Positions 50,666-59,620 of a stretch of 64,000 nt of DNA are shown here, piece by piece. Both the position numbers and the translations under genes were made by a program. This DNA is from Devosia yakushimensis (lineage in GTDB: Bacteria; Pseudomonadota; Alphaproteobacteria; Rhizobiales; Devosiaceae). The stretch lies in contig NZ_BSNG01000001.1 of the NCBI RefSeq assembly GCF_030159855.1, positions 1,922,001 to 1,986,000 of the forward strand, given 5' to 3'. Every line of letters starts with the position of its first letter. Positions within the stretch are counted from its first letter, which is position 1. The notes below the pieces were generated by a model that was given only the letters and a program-made list of their open reading frames with translations, had not been told where the DNA came from and searched no databases.

Positions 50666-51184
50666 ATGAGCCAGACACAAACTGCCCGCCCCCTGTTGCC
50701 CGACCCGGAAACCGCGCCCGAGCTGTTCGATGGCGTGCTGACGCGCCGCGTCTGGGCCTTTCTCATCGACCTGACGATCATGGGCATGCTTATGATGGTC
50801 TTTGGCGTGGTCGGTTTCATCGCCGGATTTCTGACATTTGGGCTGGCTTGGCTGGCGCTGCTGTTTCTCGTGCCGGCGACGGTGCTGGTCTATTATGGCG
50901 CCACGCTGGGCTCGCATAGCCGGGCGACGCTGGGCATGCGGATGATGGATCTGGTGCTGACGCCGACGCGCGGGCAGCCGCTCGATGGCTGGATGGCGAT
51001 CATCCATGCCGCCGTGTTCTGGATCACGGTGGGGATTTGCTGGCCGGTTTCGCTGCTGTTCGCGCTGTTCACGCCGCGGCGGCAAATGATCCATGACTTG
51101 ATTACCGGCACGCTGATGGTGCGCCGCTCGCCGATGATCCGGCATTGGCAGGCCTATGACAGCCGGAGCCAAGGGGCTTATTGA
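50666..51184 (+). CDS. RDD-family membrane protein
   Basis: A 172-residue inner membrane protein. The family's RDD motif is seen in GVLTRRVWAFLIDLTIMGMLMMVF (helix 1 with RR...D). Further helices cover FIAGFLTFGLAWLALLFLVPATVLVYYGATLG and AAVFWITVGICWPVSLLFALF, then RRQMIHDLITGTLMVRR. Function is unknown; some RDD proteins act in ion exchange. The start could be the ATG at 50645, 21 bp upstream; neither has a clear ribosome binding site. Confidence 0.85.
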   Translation: MSQTQTARPLLPDPETAPELFDGVLTRRVWAFLIDLTIMGMLMMVFGVVGFIAGFLTFGLAWLALLFLVPATVLVYYGATLGSHSRATLGMRMMDLVLTPTRGQPLDGWMAIIHAAVFWITVGICWPVSLLFALFTPRRQMIHDLITGTLMVRRSPMIRHWQAYDSRSQGAY

Positions 51185-51243
51185 GGCGTTGCCTGGGGTA
51201 GAGCAGAGGTTTACACTCCTCTGATTGCACCCAAGGGTCATGG

Positions 51244-51972
51244 ATGACCGACCACACGCCTGAAACCACTCAGTTGTTTTTGACAGCCGCGATGCCGTGC
51301 CCCTATTTGCCGGGCAAGCAGGAGCGCAAGCTGTTCACGCACCTGACCGGGCGGCGGGCTTCGAGCCTGCATCATCTGTTGAGCGAAAACGGCTTCCGGC
51401 GCAGCCAGAACCTAATTTATCGGCCGGCCTGCGAGGGCTGCAATGCCTGCCAATCGGTGCGGATCGTTGCCGGGGCGTTCGAGGCCTCTTCGCGCTTCCG
51501 CCGGGTGCTGCGCAACAATGCCGACCTGTCGGTCGATGTGCGACCGACAACGGCGACCAGCGAACAATATGACCTGTTCAAGCGCTATCTGGAGTCGCGC
51601 CATGCCGGTGGCGGCATGAACCAGATGAGCTTTGTCGACTATGAGTATATGGTCGAGGATACGCCGGTGCAGTCCGTGCTGGTGGAATATAGACTGCGCG
51701 ACCATCCGGCCCACCCCCTGGTCGCGGTAGCGCTGACAGATGTGATGCCGGACGGGCTATCCATGGTCTATAGTTTTTATGACCCGGACCTGGCGCATCG
51801 GAGCTTGGGGACTTTCCTCATTCTCGATCATATCGCGCAGGTCCGCTCGGCGGGGCTGAGCTATGTGTATCTGGGCTATTGGGTGAAAGATTCCCCGAAA
51901 ATGGCCTATAAGGCGCAATACCGGCCGCTGGAAGTGCAGCGCGGCACGCTGGGCTGGTGCCCGCTGGAGTAG
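51244..51972 (+). CDS. bpt: Aminoacyl-tRNA-protein transferase (Bpt/Ate type)
   Basis: A 242-residue N-end-rule enzyme that adds Leu (Bpt) or Arg (Ate) to proteins with acidic N-terminal residues, marking them for ClpSAP. Family signatures: PCPYLPGKQERKLFTHL, LSENGFRRSQNLIYRPACEGCNACQSVRI with its cysteine cluster, and SLGTFLILDHI followed by YVYLGYWVKDSPKMAYKAQYRPLE. Alphaproteobacterial members at this length are mostly the leucyl type. Confidence 0.93.
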   Translation: MTDHTPETTQLFLTAAMPCPYLPGKQERKLFTHLTGRRASSLHHLLSENGFRRSQNLIYRPACEGCNACQSVRIVAGAFEASSRFRRVLRNNADLSVDVRPTTATSEQYDLFKRYLESRHAGGGMNQMSFVDYEYMVEDTPVQSVLVEYRLRDHPAHPLVAVALTDVMPDGLSMVYSFYDPDLAHRSLGTFLILDHIAQVRSAGLSYVYLGYWVKDSPKMAYKAQYRPLEVQRGTLGWCPLE

Positions 51973-52116
51973 GTTTCGCCCTCCCGCCATTCATCAAGTA
52001 GATTTGAGAGCCACGGTCTGCGCCAAAAGGGCTGCGCTGGGTTTGACCTGCGCCTTGTTTGAGCCATAAGGCTGGGCGAGACGGCGGAATTGCTGTCGCT
52101 TGCTTCCGGATCGCTT

Positions 52117-53106
52117 ATGTCATTGCTGTTTTTCCTGGTCCGGCTGGGGCTGCTGCTGGGCGCCCTGGGCGCCGCCACATGGTCAATATTGGCGCTGTTC
52201 GGTTTTGCCGTGCCCGTATTCGACCTGCTCAACCATGCGCAAATCCTGCTGCTGCCGGCGACGCTGATCGGGCTGTTTCTGGTGACCGTGCTGTTACGCG
52301 GAAACTGGCGCAGCGCGGCGATGATTTATGTCTTTGTAGGCGTGGCGGCCTCGGCCAATGTCATGGTGCCCGAATTCATCGCCTCGACCCAGGCGCGGCC
52401 GGCAGCGCCCGCAACGGGCGTGGTGCGGATGATGACGCATAATCTTTTCGGCATGAATTATGAGATGGAAAAGGTCACCGCGGCAATTTTCGCCGAGGAC
52501 CTCGATATCATCGTGCTCCAGGAGTATTTCGGCGAACAAGCGAGCGAACTGCATCCACTGCTGGCCGCACGCTATCCCTATTATGCGCGGTGCCGGGGCG
52601 GGAAGCGGGCCAATCTGGGGCTCTATTCGCGTATTCCGTTCGAGCAGGTGGAGGATGGCGCCTGCCCGGACAACGCCTATGTGACCGAGCGGACGGCGCA
52701 TATCCTGGCCAAATTCCATACGCCGGACGGCAAGAGTTTTTCGGTTGTTACGACGCATATGGACTGGCCCATTCCGATGCAGCGGCAACAGGACCAGCTC
52801 GGCAGGCTATCGGCCGTGCTGGACACGATCGAGGGGCCGATGATCCTGGCGGGGGATTTCAATTCGACGCCATGGTCTTATGCGCTGCGCAATTTCGTCA
52901 GCCGGAACGGGCTGGTGCGGGAAACGGTGAACCTGCTGACCTATCCGCTGAGCTGGTTTTATCTCGGAGCCTGGCGGGACACCCTGCCCTTTTTGCCACT
53001 CGACCATGTGATGACGCGAGGCGGGATCGTGGTGCATGACCTGCATGCCGGGCGGCCCACGGCGAGCGATCACCTGCCGGTGGTGTTCAGCTTTTCGGTG
53101 GAATGA
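52117..53106 (+). CDS. Membrane-anchored endonuclease/exonuclease/phosphatase-family protein
   Basis: A 329-residue protein. Three N-terminal membrane helices (about 1-90) are followed by an EEP nuclease-fold domain: MMTHNLFGMNYEMEKVTAAIFAEDLDIIVLQEYF (Asn and Glu of the metal site), VVTTHMDWP, ILAGDFNSTPW and the C-terminal TASDHLPVVFSF with the catalytic Asp-His. In these membrane-tethered forms the active site usually faces the periplasm. Substrate (nucleic acid, phosphoinositide-like or lipid) cannot be told. The ATG at 52117 is chosen; an in-frame TTG at 52090 is possible. Confidence 0.85.
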   Translation: MSLLFFLVRLGLLLGALGAATWSILALFGFAVPVFDLLNHAQILLLPATLIGLFLVTVLLRGNWRSAAMIYVFVGVAASANVMVPEFIASTQARPAAPATGVVRMMTHNLFGMNYEMEKVTAAIFAEDLDIIVLQEYFGEQASELHPLLAARYPYYARCRGGKRANLGLYSRIPFEQVEDGACPDNAYVTERTAHILAKFHTPDGKSFSVVTTHMDWPIPMQRQQDQLGRLSAVLDTIEGPMILAGDFNSTPWSYALRNFVSRNGLVRETVNLLTYPLSWFYLGAWRDTLPFLPLDHVMTRGGIVVHDLHAGRPTASDHLPVVFSFSVE

Positions 53107-53140
53107 TGGGCTCCTTTCTATGGCTCTGGCATAGGATGAC

Positions 53141-53211
53141 GCAGAACCCCTCACCCTGTCATTTCTGCTGAACGCAGAAATGCCGTCCCTCTCCCTCAAG
53201 GGGAGAGGGGA
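53141..53211. repeat. 71-bp dispersed repeat F, copy 1
   Basis: The sequence GCAGAACCCCTCACCCTGTC through CCCTCAAGGGGAGAGGGGA recurs without a visible change at 57061-57131. It contains two hairpins, TTTCTGC/GCAGAAA and CCTCTCCCTCAAGGGGAGAGG. It lies just past the stop end of parC. Confidence 0.92.
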
Positions 53212-53220
53212 GCATTGTGA

Positions 53221-55521
53221 TCACCCCACGAACCTGTTGTTGCGCGGGAAGCCATTTGGGGGCTGGCGGCCGGCGGCGGCGCGGTCGCCGAGCCAGTCGG
53301 TGAGCTCTTCCATGGGCTTGGTGAAGGTGCGGCCGGAACTGTCCATCCAGGTGAGGCCATCGGCGGCATAGAAGGTCTTGAGGTCGGAAATGCCGCCATC
53401 CTTGTAGCGCTGCAGGCGCACGCCCTTGCCGCGGCCCATTTCGGCCAATTGCGCCACGGGGAAAACCAGGAGTTTGCGGTTTTGTCCGATGACGGCGACG
53501 CGATCGCCCACCATGGGTACGAGCAGGCGGGCTTCGTCGGGTGTGGTGACGTTGAGGATCTGCTTGCCCTTGCGAGTATTGGCGATCATGTCGTCTTCGG
53601 CAACGATAAATCCGTAACCGGCAGATGACGCGATGACGCGTTTCTGACCGGGCCGGTGGACGAAGAGGCTGACGATGTCCTGCCCCTCTTCCATATCGAC
53701 CATGATGCGCACGGGCTCGCCCTGGCCGCGGCCGCCGGGGAGCTTGTCGCCCCCCAGGGTATAGACCTTGCCGCCCGTGGTCAGCATGAGCAGCTTGTCG
53801 GTGGTTTCGGCCTTGATGGAGAGCTTCAGCCGGTCACCGGTTTTGAAACCCTTTTCGTCGATCTCGTCGGTATGGCCCCTGAGCGCACGAATCCAGCCTT
53901 TCTCGGAGAGGATGACGGTGATCGGCTCGCGCTCGATCAGCGCGGTGGTGACTTCGGCGTGGTCGGCATCGGGCGCGTCGCTGAAAAGGGACCGGCGAGC
54001 GCCCAGCGCATGGGGCGTGGTGCCATCGGCCTCGAAGAGCGGATAGGCCTTTTTGAGCGCTTCGACCTGCTTGGCGATCTCGCCCCATTGCCGCTTGTCG
54101 GAGGAGAGCAGGCTTTCGAGCCGGCCTTTTTCTTCGGTGAGCTTGGTATGCTCCTCGCGCAGCTCCATTTCCTCGAGCTTGCGCAAGGACCGCAAGCGCA
54201 TGTTGAGAATGGCTTCGGCCTGATTGTCGGTGAGCGAGAACGTAGCGATCAGGGAGGCCTTGGCGTCGTCTTCCTCGCGGATGATGCGGATCACCTCGTC
54301 GAGATTGAGATAGGCGACGATATAGCCTTCGAGCACTTCGAGGCGGTTGGCGATCTGCTCGAGGCGATGTTCGCTGCGGCGGACCAGCACGATCTTGCGG
54401 TGGTCGAGCCAGGCCTTGAGCGCATCGGCCAGGCTCATGACGCGGGGCAGCGTGCCCTTGTCGAGCACGTTGAGATTGAGCGGGAAACGCTGTTCGAGAT
54501 CGGAGAGTTTGTAGAGCTGCTCCATCAGGATGACCGGATCGACCGTGCCGGCGCGCGGTTCGAGCACGAGGCGGATATCGTCGGCGCTTTCGTCGCGCAC
54601 GTCCTTAAGCAAAGGCAGGCGCTTGGCGAGCAACAATTCGGCGATCTTTTCGACTAGCCGGGACTTTTGCACGCCATAGGGAATCTGGGTGACGACGATC
54701 TGATAGACGCCCCTGCCCTTTTCCTCCTTTTCCCAGACAGCGCGAACGCGGAAAGCACCGCGGCCGGTTTCGTAAGCGTTGACGATGCTGGCGCGAGCAT
54801 CGACCAGGTGTCCGCCAGTGGGGAAATCGGGGCCGCGCACCAGATCATCGCTGGAGGGCGGCGCGCCCAAATCCTGATGAATCAGTTCTTCGGTGGTCGC
54901 AGTTGGATTGTAGATGAGCTTGAGGGCGGCATTGCACAGCTCGAGCACGTTGTGCGGGGGCACGGAGGTCGCCATGCCCACGGCAATGCCCATCGAGCCA
55001 TTGGCCAACAGGTTCGGGAAATTGGACGGCAGGACGGCCGGCTCTTCGTCTTCCCCGTCATAGGTGGGTTTGAAATCGATGGCATTTTCGGTGATGCCTT
55101 CGAGCAGGCGCGTGGCCACGTCCGTCATGCGGGATTCGGTATATCGCATGGCAGCGGCGCTATCGCCGTCGATATTGCCGAAATTGCCCTGGCCATCGAC
55201 CAGCGGGTAGCGCATGGCAAAATCCTGCGCCAGGCGCACCAGGGCGTCATAGATCGACTGATCGCCATGGGGGTGGAACTTACCGATCACGTCGCCGACG
55301 ATACGGGCGGATTTCTTGTAGCCCTGATTGGGATCGAGCTTGAGCAGGCGCATGGCATGGATGATGCGGCGATGGACGGGCTTGAGGCCGTCCCGCGCAT
55401 CGGGCAGCGCACGCTGGGTAATGGTCGAGAGCGCGTAGGACAGATACCGCTCTTCGAGCGCCTGCCGCAAATCGACGACGCGCTGGTCATCGGCGGGCGG
55501 GAGGGTATCAGCGTCGGACAT
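53221..55521 (-). CDS. parC: DNA topoisomerase IV subunit A
   Basis: A 766-residue type IIA topoisomerase subunit. N-terminal signature LSTITQRALPDARDGLKPVHRRIIHAM, the breakage region DFAMRYPLVDGQGNFGNIDGDSAAAMRYTESRMT with the DNA-linking Tyr in RYTE near residue 128, the GyrA-like coiled coil (LEEMELREEHTKLTEEKGRLESLL), and a degenerate C-terminal beta-propeller (LTTGGKVYTLGGDKLPGGRGQGEPV). The tail lacks the GyrA box, supporting ParC over GyrA. The ATG at 55521 is chosen over a GTG 6 bp upstream. Confidence 0.95.
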   Translation of the reverse strand: MSDADTLPPADDQRVVDLRQALEERYLSYALSTITQRALPDARDGLKPVHRRIIHAMRLLKLDPNQGYKKSARIVGDVIGKFHPHGDQSIYDALVRLAQDFAMRYPLVDGQGNFGNIDGDSAAAMRYTESRMTDVATRLLEGITENAIDFKPTYDGEDEEPAVLPSNFPNLLANGSMGIAVGMATSVPPHNVLELCNAALKLIYNPTATTEELIHQDLGAPPSSDDLVRGPDFPTGGHLVDARASIVNAYETGRGAFRVRAVWEKEEKGRGVYQIVVTQIPYGVQKSRLVEKIAELLLAKRLPLLKDVRDESADDIRLVLEPRAGTVDPVILMEQLYKLSDLEQRFPLNLNVLDKGTLPRVMSLADALKAWLDHRKIVLVRRSEHRLEQIANRLEVLEGYIVAYLNLDEVIRIIREEDDAKASLIATFSLTDNQAEAILNMRLRSLRKLEEMELREEHTKLTEEKGRLESLLSSDKRQWGEIAKQVEALKKAYPLFEADGTTPHALGARRSLFSDAPDADHAEVTTALIEREPITVILSEKGWIRALRGHTDEIDEKGFKTGDRLKLSIKAETTDKLLMLTTGGKVYTLGGDKLPGGRGQGEPVRIMVDMEEGQDIVSLFVHRPGQKRVIASSAGYGFIVAEDDMIANTRKGKQILNVTTPDEARLLVPMVGDRVAVIGQNRKLLVFPVAQLAEMGRGKGVRLQRYKDGGISDLKTFYAADGLTWMDSSGRTFTKPMEELTDWLGDRAAAGRQPPNGFPRNNRFVG

Positions 55522-55654
55522 AGGCACAGTTTCCGGGAGAACGAATCAGGAAACGATTATAGCTGGCGGGCGAGCAAAGTCGCAGATTTGCTGGGGTTTT
55601 TGCACGGGTTATGGGCGAGCGGGTGCGCCGCTTGTGCAGCGGTTGCCGGATAGA
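55522..55654. other. parC upstream region
   Basis: No coding gene. The stretch holds the likely parC promoter and leader (leftward) and a small hairpin, GCCGCT/AGCGGT, near 55628-55644. Together with the structured segment and repeats to its right it makes up the 704-bp gene-free interval 55522-56225. Confidence 0.5.
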
Positions 55655-55794
55655 CGGACGGACCCCGAGACGGCTTTCGCCTCGTAGTGGTAAAAAGTGA
55701 GACGAGAACCGCCTCGGGGCGCCGGGCCTTGATCGGAAGGCGGCATCGCGACCCCAGCAGGTGACCGTAGTCATCCTGCCCGCTGATCCGTCCG
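55655..55794. ncRNA. Candidate structured RNA of unknown family upstream of parC
   Basis: The segment folds as a closed three-way design on either strand. Outer stem: CGGACGGA (55655-55662) with TCCGTCCG (55787-55794), 8 bp perfect. Arm 1: CCCCGAGACGG (55663-55673) with CCGCCTCGGGG (55709-55719), 10 of 11, extended inside by CTCGT/ACGAG around a 16-nt loop containing GGTAAAAAGTG. Arm 2: GCAGGTGAC (55757-55765) with GTCATCCTGC (55770-55779), 9 bp with one bulge, loop CGTA. I could not match it to RNase P, SRP RNA, tmRNA or a riboswitch I know. Strand and transcription are not established. Confidence 0.4.
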
Positions 55795-55940
55795 CTCATC
55801 CCGGAGCGAGGCGCGACCCCCACTCCCCCGGCTGTCACCAGGACGCCGGTCGCTGCAGCGCCGTCCGTGTTCCAGATGATGGGGGGATGATGCCACGGGA
55901 TTTTAAGAGGGGGATAAGGGGGATAGATTGGGGCTCTCGT

Positions 55941-56055
55941 TACCCCCTCCTAGCCTCCCCCTGATAGGGGGAGGGATGGCGCCACTCTTGGAATGAGATC
56001 GAGTGACAATCACAAGACGGTCCTCCCCCTATCAGGGGGAGGTTAGGAGGGGGTT
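55941..56055. repeat. 115-bp palindromic element A, copy 5
   Basis: Left arm TACCCCCTCCTAGCCTCCCC, right arm GTTAGGAGGGGG. The only copy outside the inositol island. A shorter palindrome, CCCTCCCCGCGAGGGGGAGGG, follows at about 56111-56131. Confidence 0.9.
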
Positions 56056-56225
56056 CTGTGGCCTCAACAAACTCAATGCTGGTGGAGAATACAGAACCCC
56101 CACCCTCGATCCCTCCCCGCGAGGGGGAGGGTGACGACTGAGATATTGGGGATTAGGCGGCATGGATGAGCGGAGACGCTGACGAGCAGTATTTTGTGCA
56201 TGTCGATTCAGCCTACCACTTTGGC

Positions 56226-56939
56226 TTAGTCGTCGTGGTCGCGCGAGAGCAGGCCGATGAGGATGTCGCGGGTCGGAGATGGGGCGAGGTCGCGGGGGCC
56301 CCAGACGTGGTCTTGCAGGAAATGGCCGGTGAGGCGGAAGGCGGCGGCGACGTCGGAGGGGGCGGCGTTGCCGCGATTGGCGAGGAAGCTGGGCAGCGGC
56401 AGCAGGCGATCGAGATAGGGCTGGGCGGCGGCACGGGAGACAGCGCGGCCGGATTTGGGGGAGACGTGGGTGAGGTCGGCACTTGTGCCGGTGACGGCGC
56501 AGGTGGTGAGATCGAGGCCGTAGCCGAGGTCGTCGAGGATGGCGAGCTCGAAGCGAGCGAGCGCGGCCCCGTCGGGGGCGTGATCGAGCAGGTTGAGGGC
56601 CATGCCGAGCAGGCGATCATGCGGGTCGCGCTCGGGCAGCAGGCGCAGATGATCGCAGATCAACTGGCTCATGTAGAGGCGGGCGCGGTCATCTATGAGC
56701 TGGGCGGCGCGAGCCTGGAGCAATTCGACGGTGAACTGGCCGAGCTGGTCTTCGAGGCGGGCGCGCCAGGTGAGCTGGATGGTGTTGCCGGGTTGCAGGA
56801 CTGCGGCGAGGCGCCGGCTGCGGCCGCCGCGCACCAGGCCCAGATGCCGGCCACGACCGGCCACCATGGCTTCGGCAATGACGCTGCTCTCGCCGTGGCG
56901 GCGCACACCGATCAGCAGGGCTTCGCCGGTCCATTCCAT
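56226..56939 (-). CDS. recO: DNA repair protein RecO
   Basis: A 237-residue recombination mediator loading RecA with RecF/RecR. The N-terminal OB fold reads MEWTGEALLIGVRRHGESSVIAEAMV with GLVRGGRSRR. The helical C-terminal part contains RFELAILDDLGYGLDLTTCAVTG and RDILIGLLSRDHDD. The ATG at 56939 is the family start; upstream in-frame sequence is repeat DNA. It ends the era-recO part of the conserved cluster. Confidence 0.92.
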   Translation of the reverse strand: MEWTGEALLIGVRRHGESSVIAEAMVAGRGRHLGLVRGGRSRRLAAVLQPGNTIQLTWRARLEDQLGQFTVELLQARAAQLIDDRARLYMSQLICDHLRLLPERDPHDRLLGMALNLLDHAPDGAALARFELAILDDLGYGLDLTTCAVTGTSADLTHVSPKSGRAVSRAAAQPYLDRLLPLPSFLANRGNAAPSDVAAAFRLTGHFLQDHVWGPRDLAPSPTRDILIGLLSRDHDD

Positions 56940-56940
56940 C

Positions 56941-57131
56941 TTTCTTCCCTTCCTTCTCCCCTTGAGGGAGAAGGTGCCCGAAGGTCCCCGAATTCGCGTT
57001 TGCGAATTCGGTCGGGATGAGGGGTTCTGTGCCATCAGCGGCATGGAAGCATGGGATGGCGCAGAACCCCTCACCCTGTCATTTCTGCTGAACGCAGAAA
57101 TGCCGTCCCTCTCCCTCAAGGGGAGAGGGGA
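56941..57131. repeat. Composite repeat including 71-bp repeat F, copy 2
   Basis: The right part (57061-57131) is identical by eye to 53141-53211. The left part carries CTTCTCCCCTTGAGGGAGAAGG and the palindrome CGAATTCGCGTTTGCGAATTCG, and ends ATGAGGGGTTCTG, the reverse of the opening of repeat F. The whole looks like a full inverted unit of which 53141 is the right half. It fills the gap between recO and era. Confidence 0.85.
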
Positions 57132-57141
57132 AGAAGGGCGG

Positions 57142-58065
57142 CTAGCCCTTGCCGTGGGGGTATTCGAGCCCCATTTCGCGGTAGCGTTCGGGGTCGTCAC
57201 CCCATTTTTCGCGGACTTTGACGAAGAGGAAGAGGTGGATTGGCACCTCGTACATCTCCATCAGTTCCTTGCGGGATTCGGCGCCGATGGCCTTGATGGT
57301 CTGGCCGCCGGCGCCGAGGACGATTTTCTTGTGGCTGTCGCGGGTGACGTAGACGACCTGGTCGATCTTGTAGGAGCCGTCCTTCTGGATCTTGAAGCTC
57401 TCGGTTTCGACCGTGCAGTTATAGGGAATCTCGTCATGGACGCGCAGGAACAGCTTTTCGCGCGTGATCTCGGCGGCGGTGATGGCCATGGTGAGATCGG
57501 TCAGGTGATCTTCGGGGAAGTGCCAGGGACCAGGCGGGATGTGCTTGACGCACCAATCCATGAAGTCCTGCACGCCATAGCCCTTGAGGGCCGAGATCAT
57601 GAAAGTGGCCTCAAAGCGCAGCTTTTCGTTGAGGGTCTGCGACAGGGCCAGCAGGGCCTCGTTCTTGATGGTGTCGATCTTGTTCAGGATCAGGATTTTG
57701 GGGTGGTTGATATTGGCCAGCCCTTCAATCAGCGATTCAAGATCGGGGGTTATCCCCCTTTCGGCATCAACGATAAAGGCGACCAGATCGGCATCCCCTG
57801 CCCCGCCCCAGGCGCTTTCGACCATGGCGCGGTCGAGCCGACGCTTGGGCGCGAAAATGCCGGGCGTGTCGATGAAAACGAGCTGGGCCTTATCGAGCGT
57901 CACCACGCCACGGACCTGGCTGCGCGTGGTCTGAGCCTTGTGGGTGACGATGGAGACCTTGGTGCCAACCAGAGAATTGAGCAGGGTCGATTTGCCCGCA
58001 TTGGGGGCGCCGACAAGGGCGATGAAGCCACAGGATGTGTCGGTGAGTTCGGGGAGTGTGGTCAT
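57142..58065 (-). CDS. era: GTPase Era
   Basis: A 307-residue GTPase in 16S rRNA maturation and 30S assembly. G1 GAPNAGKST, G3 DTPGIFAPKRRLDRAM, G4 NKID, and the KH RNA-binding domain near the C-terminus (KKIVLGAGGQTIKAIGAESRKELMEMYEVPIHLFLFVKV). It overlaps rnc by 4 bp, the usual coupling. Confidence 0.97.
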   Translation of the reverse strand: MTTLPELTDTSCGFIALVGAPNAGKSTLLNSLVGTKVSIVTHKAQTTRSQVRGVVTLDKAQLVFIDTPGIFAPKRRLDRAMVESAWGGAGDADLVAFIVDAERGITPDLESLIEGLANINHPKILILNKIDTIKNEALLALSQTLNEKLRFEATFMISALKGYGVQDFMDWCVKHIPPGPWHFPEDHLTDLTMAITAAEITREKLFLRVHDEIPYNCTVETESFKIQKDGSYKIDQVVYVTRDSHKKIVLGAGGQTIKAIGAESRKELMEMYEVPIHLFLFVKVREKWGDDPERYREMGLEYPHGKG

Positions 58066-58769
58066 ACAGGCTCCTTCCAGACTTTCTGGTGGATGAGGAA
58101 CAGCTCGGCAGCCTTGTGTTCGGCAATCTTCTTGGAAGGGCCGGTGGCGCTCAGCGTTTCATAATCACCCAGAGAGACGGAGATGGTGAATTGGGGGGCG
58201 TGGTCGGGACCGGTGCGTTCGGTCTGGATATAGGTGGGCGGCTCGAGGCCACGGGCCTGCGCCCATTCCTGGAGCGTAGTCTTGGCATCGGCCTTGTTGG
58301 CGGAACCATCGACCAAAAATTCCTCGAACATGCGCTCGACGAATTCGTAGGCCTTTTCGAGGCCGCCATCGCAATAGATGGCGCCGATGACCGCTTCGGT
58401 GACGTCGCCCAGAATGGCATCCTTCTCGGCGCCGCCGGTACGCGCTTCACTGTCGCCCAGGTTCATTTCGCGGCCCAGATCGAGCTGGCGGGCGATGATG
58501 GCGCAGGTTTCCTTGCGCACCAGGGTATTGAGGGTGCGGCTCAGCTCGCCCTCATTGGCCTTGGGATAGCGGCGATAAAGCATGTCGGCCACGGCAAGGC
58601 CCAGGACACGATCACCGAGGAATTCGAGGCGCTGATAGGAGCGCTCAATGCGTTTGGCAGGCGAAATGGCGCTGGAATGGGTCAGCGCGCGGTCGAGCAA
58701 ATCCGGATCGGCAAAGCGGTAGCCTAGCCGGAACTGGAGCTTTTCATGACTACGCGCGCCTCGACTCAC
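58062..58769 (-). CDS. rnc: Ribonuclease III
   Basis: A 235-residue double-strand-specific RNase. Signature YQRLEFLGDRVLGLAVADMLY with catalytic Glu and Asp, second acidic site GDVTEAVIGAIYCDGG, and a C-terminal dsRNA-binding domain (DAKTTLQEWAQARGLEPPTY to GPSKKIAEHKAAELFL). The start is GTG at 58769, overlapping the lepB stop (GTGA). Confidence 0.96.
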   Translation of the reverse strand: MSRGARSHEKLQFRLGYRFADPDLLDRALTHSSAISPAKRIERSYQRLEFLGDRVLGLAVADMLYRRYPKANEGELSRTLNTLVRKETCAIIARQLDLGREMNLGDSEARTGGAEKDAILGDVTEAVIGAIYCDGGLEKAYEFVERMFEEFLVDGSANKADAKTTLQEWAQARGLEPPTYIQTERTGPDHAPQFTISVSLGDYETLSATGPSKKIAEHKAAELFLIHQKVWKEPV

Positions 58770-59590
58770 GGTGCAGCCGTGGTGTCGTACGGCTGATCGC
58801 TGGAGACGGACTGGAACATCCGATCCCACCGCACATTGGCTGGCCACTGCCAGATCTGCCAGGGTGGCAGATTGTCCTTGATGGAGAAGAAGCGGGCTTC
58901 GGCCTTGGCGATCAGGTTGACGGCAGGAACATAGCCGACCTGGCTCAGCACGCGGCTATCGGCGGAGCGGTCGCGATTGTCGCCCATCATGAAATAATGG
59001 CCGGCGGGAACGACATATTCCTGGGTATTGTCGAGCGAGGCGTTGTCGGAAATTTCCTGGATGATGTGGGTAGTGCCCTCGGGGAAAGTCTCGCGATAGA
59101 CAGTGACCTCGCGGGTATCGCCTTCGCTATCGGTGTCTTGGGCCGTGCCGAGCTTTTCGCGTTCGACCATGGTGCCGTTAATGTAGAGCCGGCCTTCCTT
59201 CATCTGGATGCGATCGCCCGGCAGGCCGACGACGCGCTTGATATATTCGATATTCTGCGGCACCGGACGGAACACGGCGACGTCACCACGATTGGGCTCG
59301 CGGCCAAAGATGCGGTTGGAGATCGGCAGCTCGAAATCGAGCAGGCTGAAATCGCCGTAGCGGCCCAGCGAGAAGGAATGCTTGCCATAGCCCCAGACGA
59401 ATTTGTTGGCGACGAAATAGTCGCCGATCATCAGCGTCTGCTGCATTGAGGCCGTGGGGATGGAAAAGGGCTGATAGAGAAAAGAGCGCAGCACAATGGC
59501 GATCAGCAGCGCCTCGACGACGACCACAATGGTTTCCCACCATTCGCTGGCGGCGGATTTCTTGGTGGTTTTGTCGGCGGGCTGGCTCAT
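58766..59590 (-). CDS. lepB: Signal peptidase I
   Basis: A 274-residue membrane protease. One N-terminal membrane helix (IVVVVEALLIAIVLRSFLY) precedes the catalytic Ser in PFSIPTASMQQTLMIGDYF. The general-base Lys is in NIEYIKRVVGLPGDRIQ, and box E is GDNRDRSADSR. It removes signal peptides at the outer face of the inner membrane. Confidence 0.96.
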   Translation of the reverse strand: MSQPADKTTKKSAASEWWETIVVVVEALLIAIVLRSFLYQPFSIPTASMQQTLMIGDYFVANKFVWGYGKHSFSLGRYGDFSLLDFELPISNRIFGREPNRGDVAVFRPVPQNIEYIKRVVGLPGDRIQMKEGRLYINGTMVEREKLGTAQDTDSEGDTREVTVYRETFPEGTTHIIQEISDNASLDNTQEYVVPAGHYFMMGDNRDRSADSRVLSQVGYVPAVNLIAKAEARFFSIKDNLPPWQIWQWPANVRWDRMFQSVSSDQPYDTTAAP

Positions 59591-59620
59591 GGACTTCCCC
59601 GGAAATGCGGTGCCGAAGCG

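Noticed and set aside
55655..55794. Structured segment as RNase P RNA, SRP RNA or tmRNA
   Set aside because: None of the universal core motifs of these RNAs (for example the GAGGAAAGTC and ACAG-A blocks of RNase P, or the SRP GGAAGCAGC tetraloop region) can be found on either strand.
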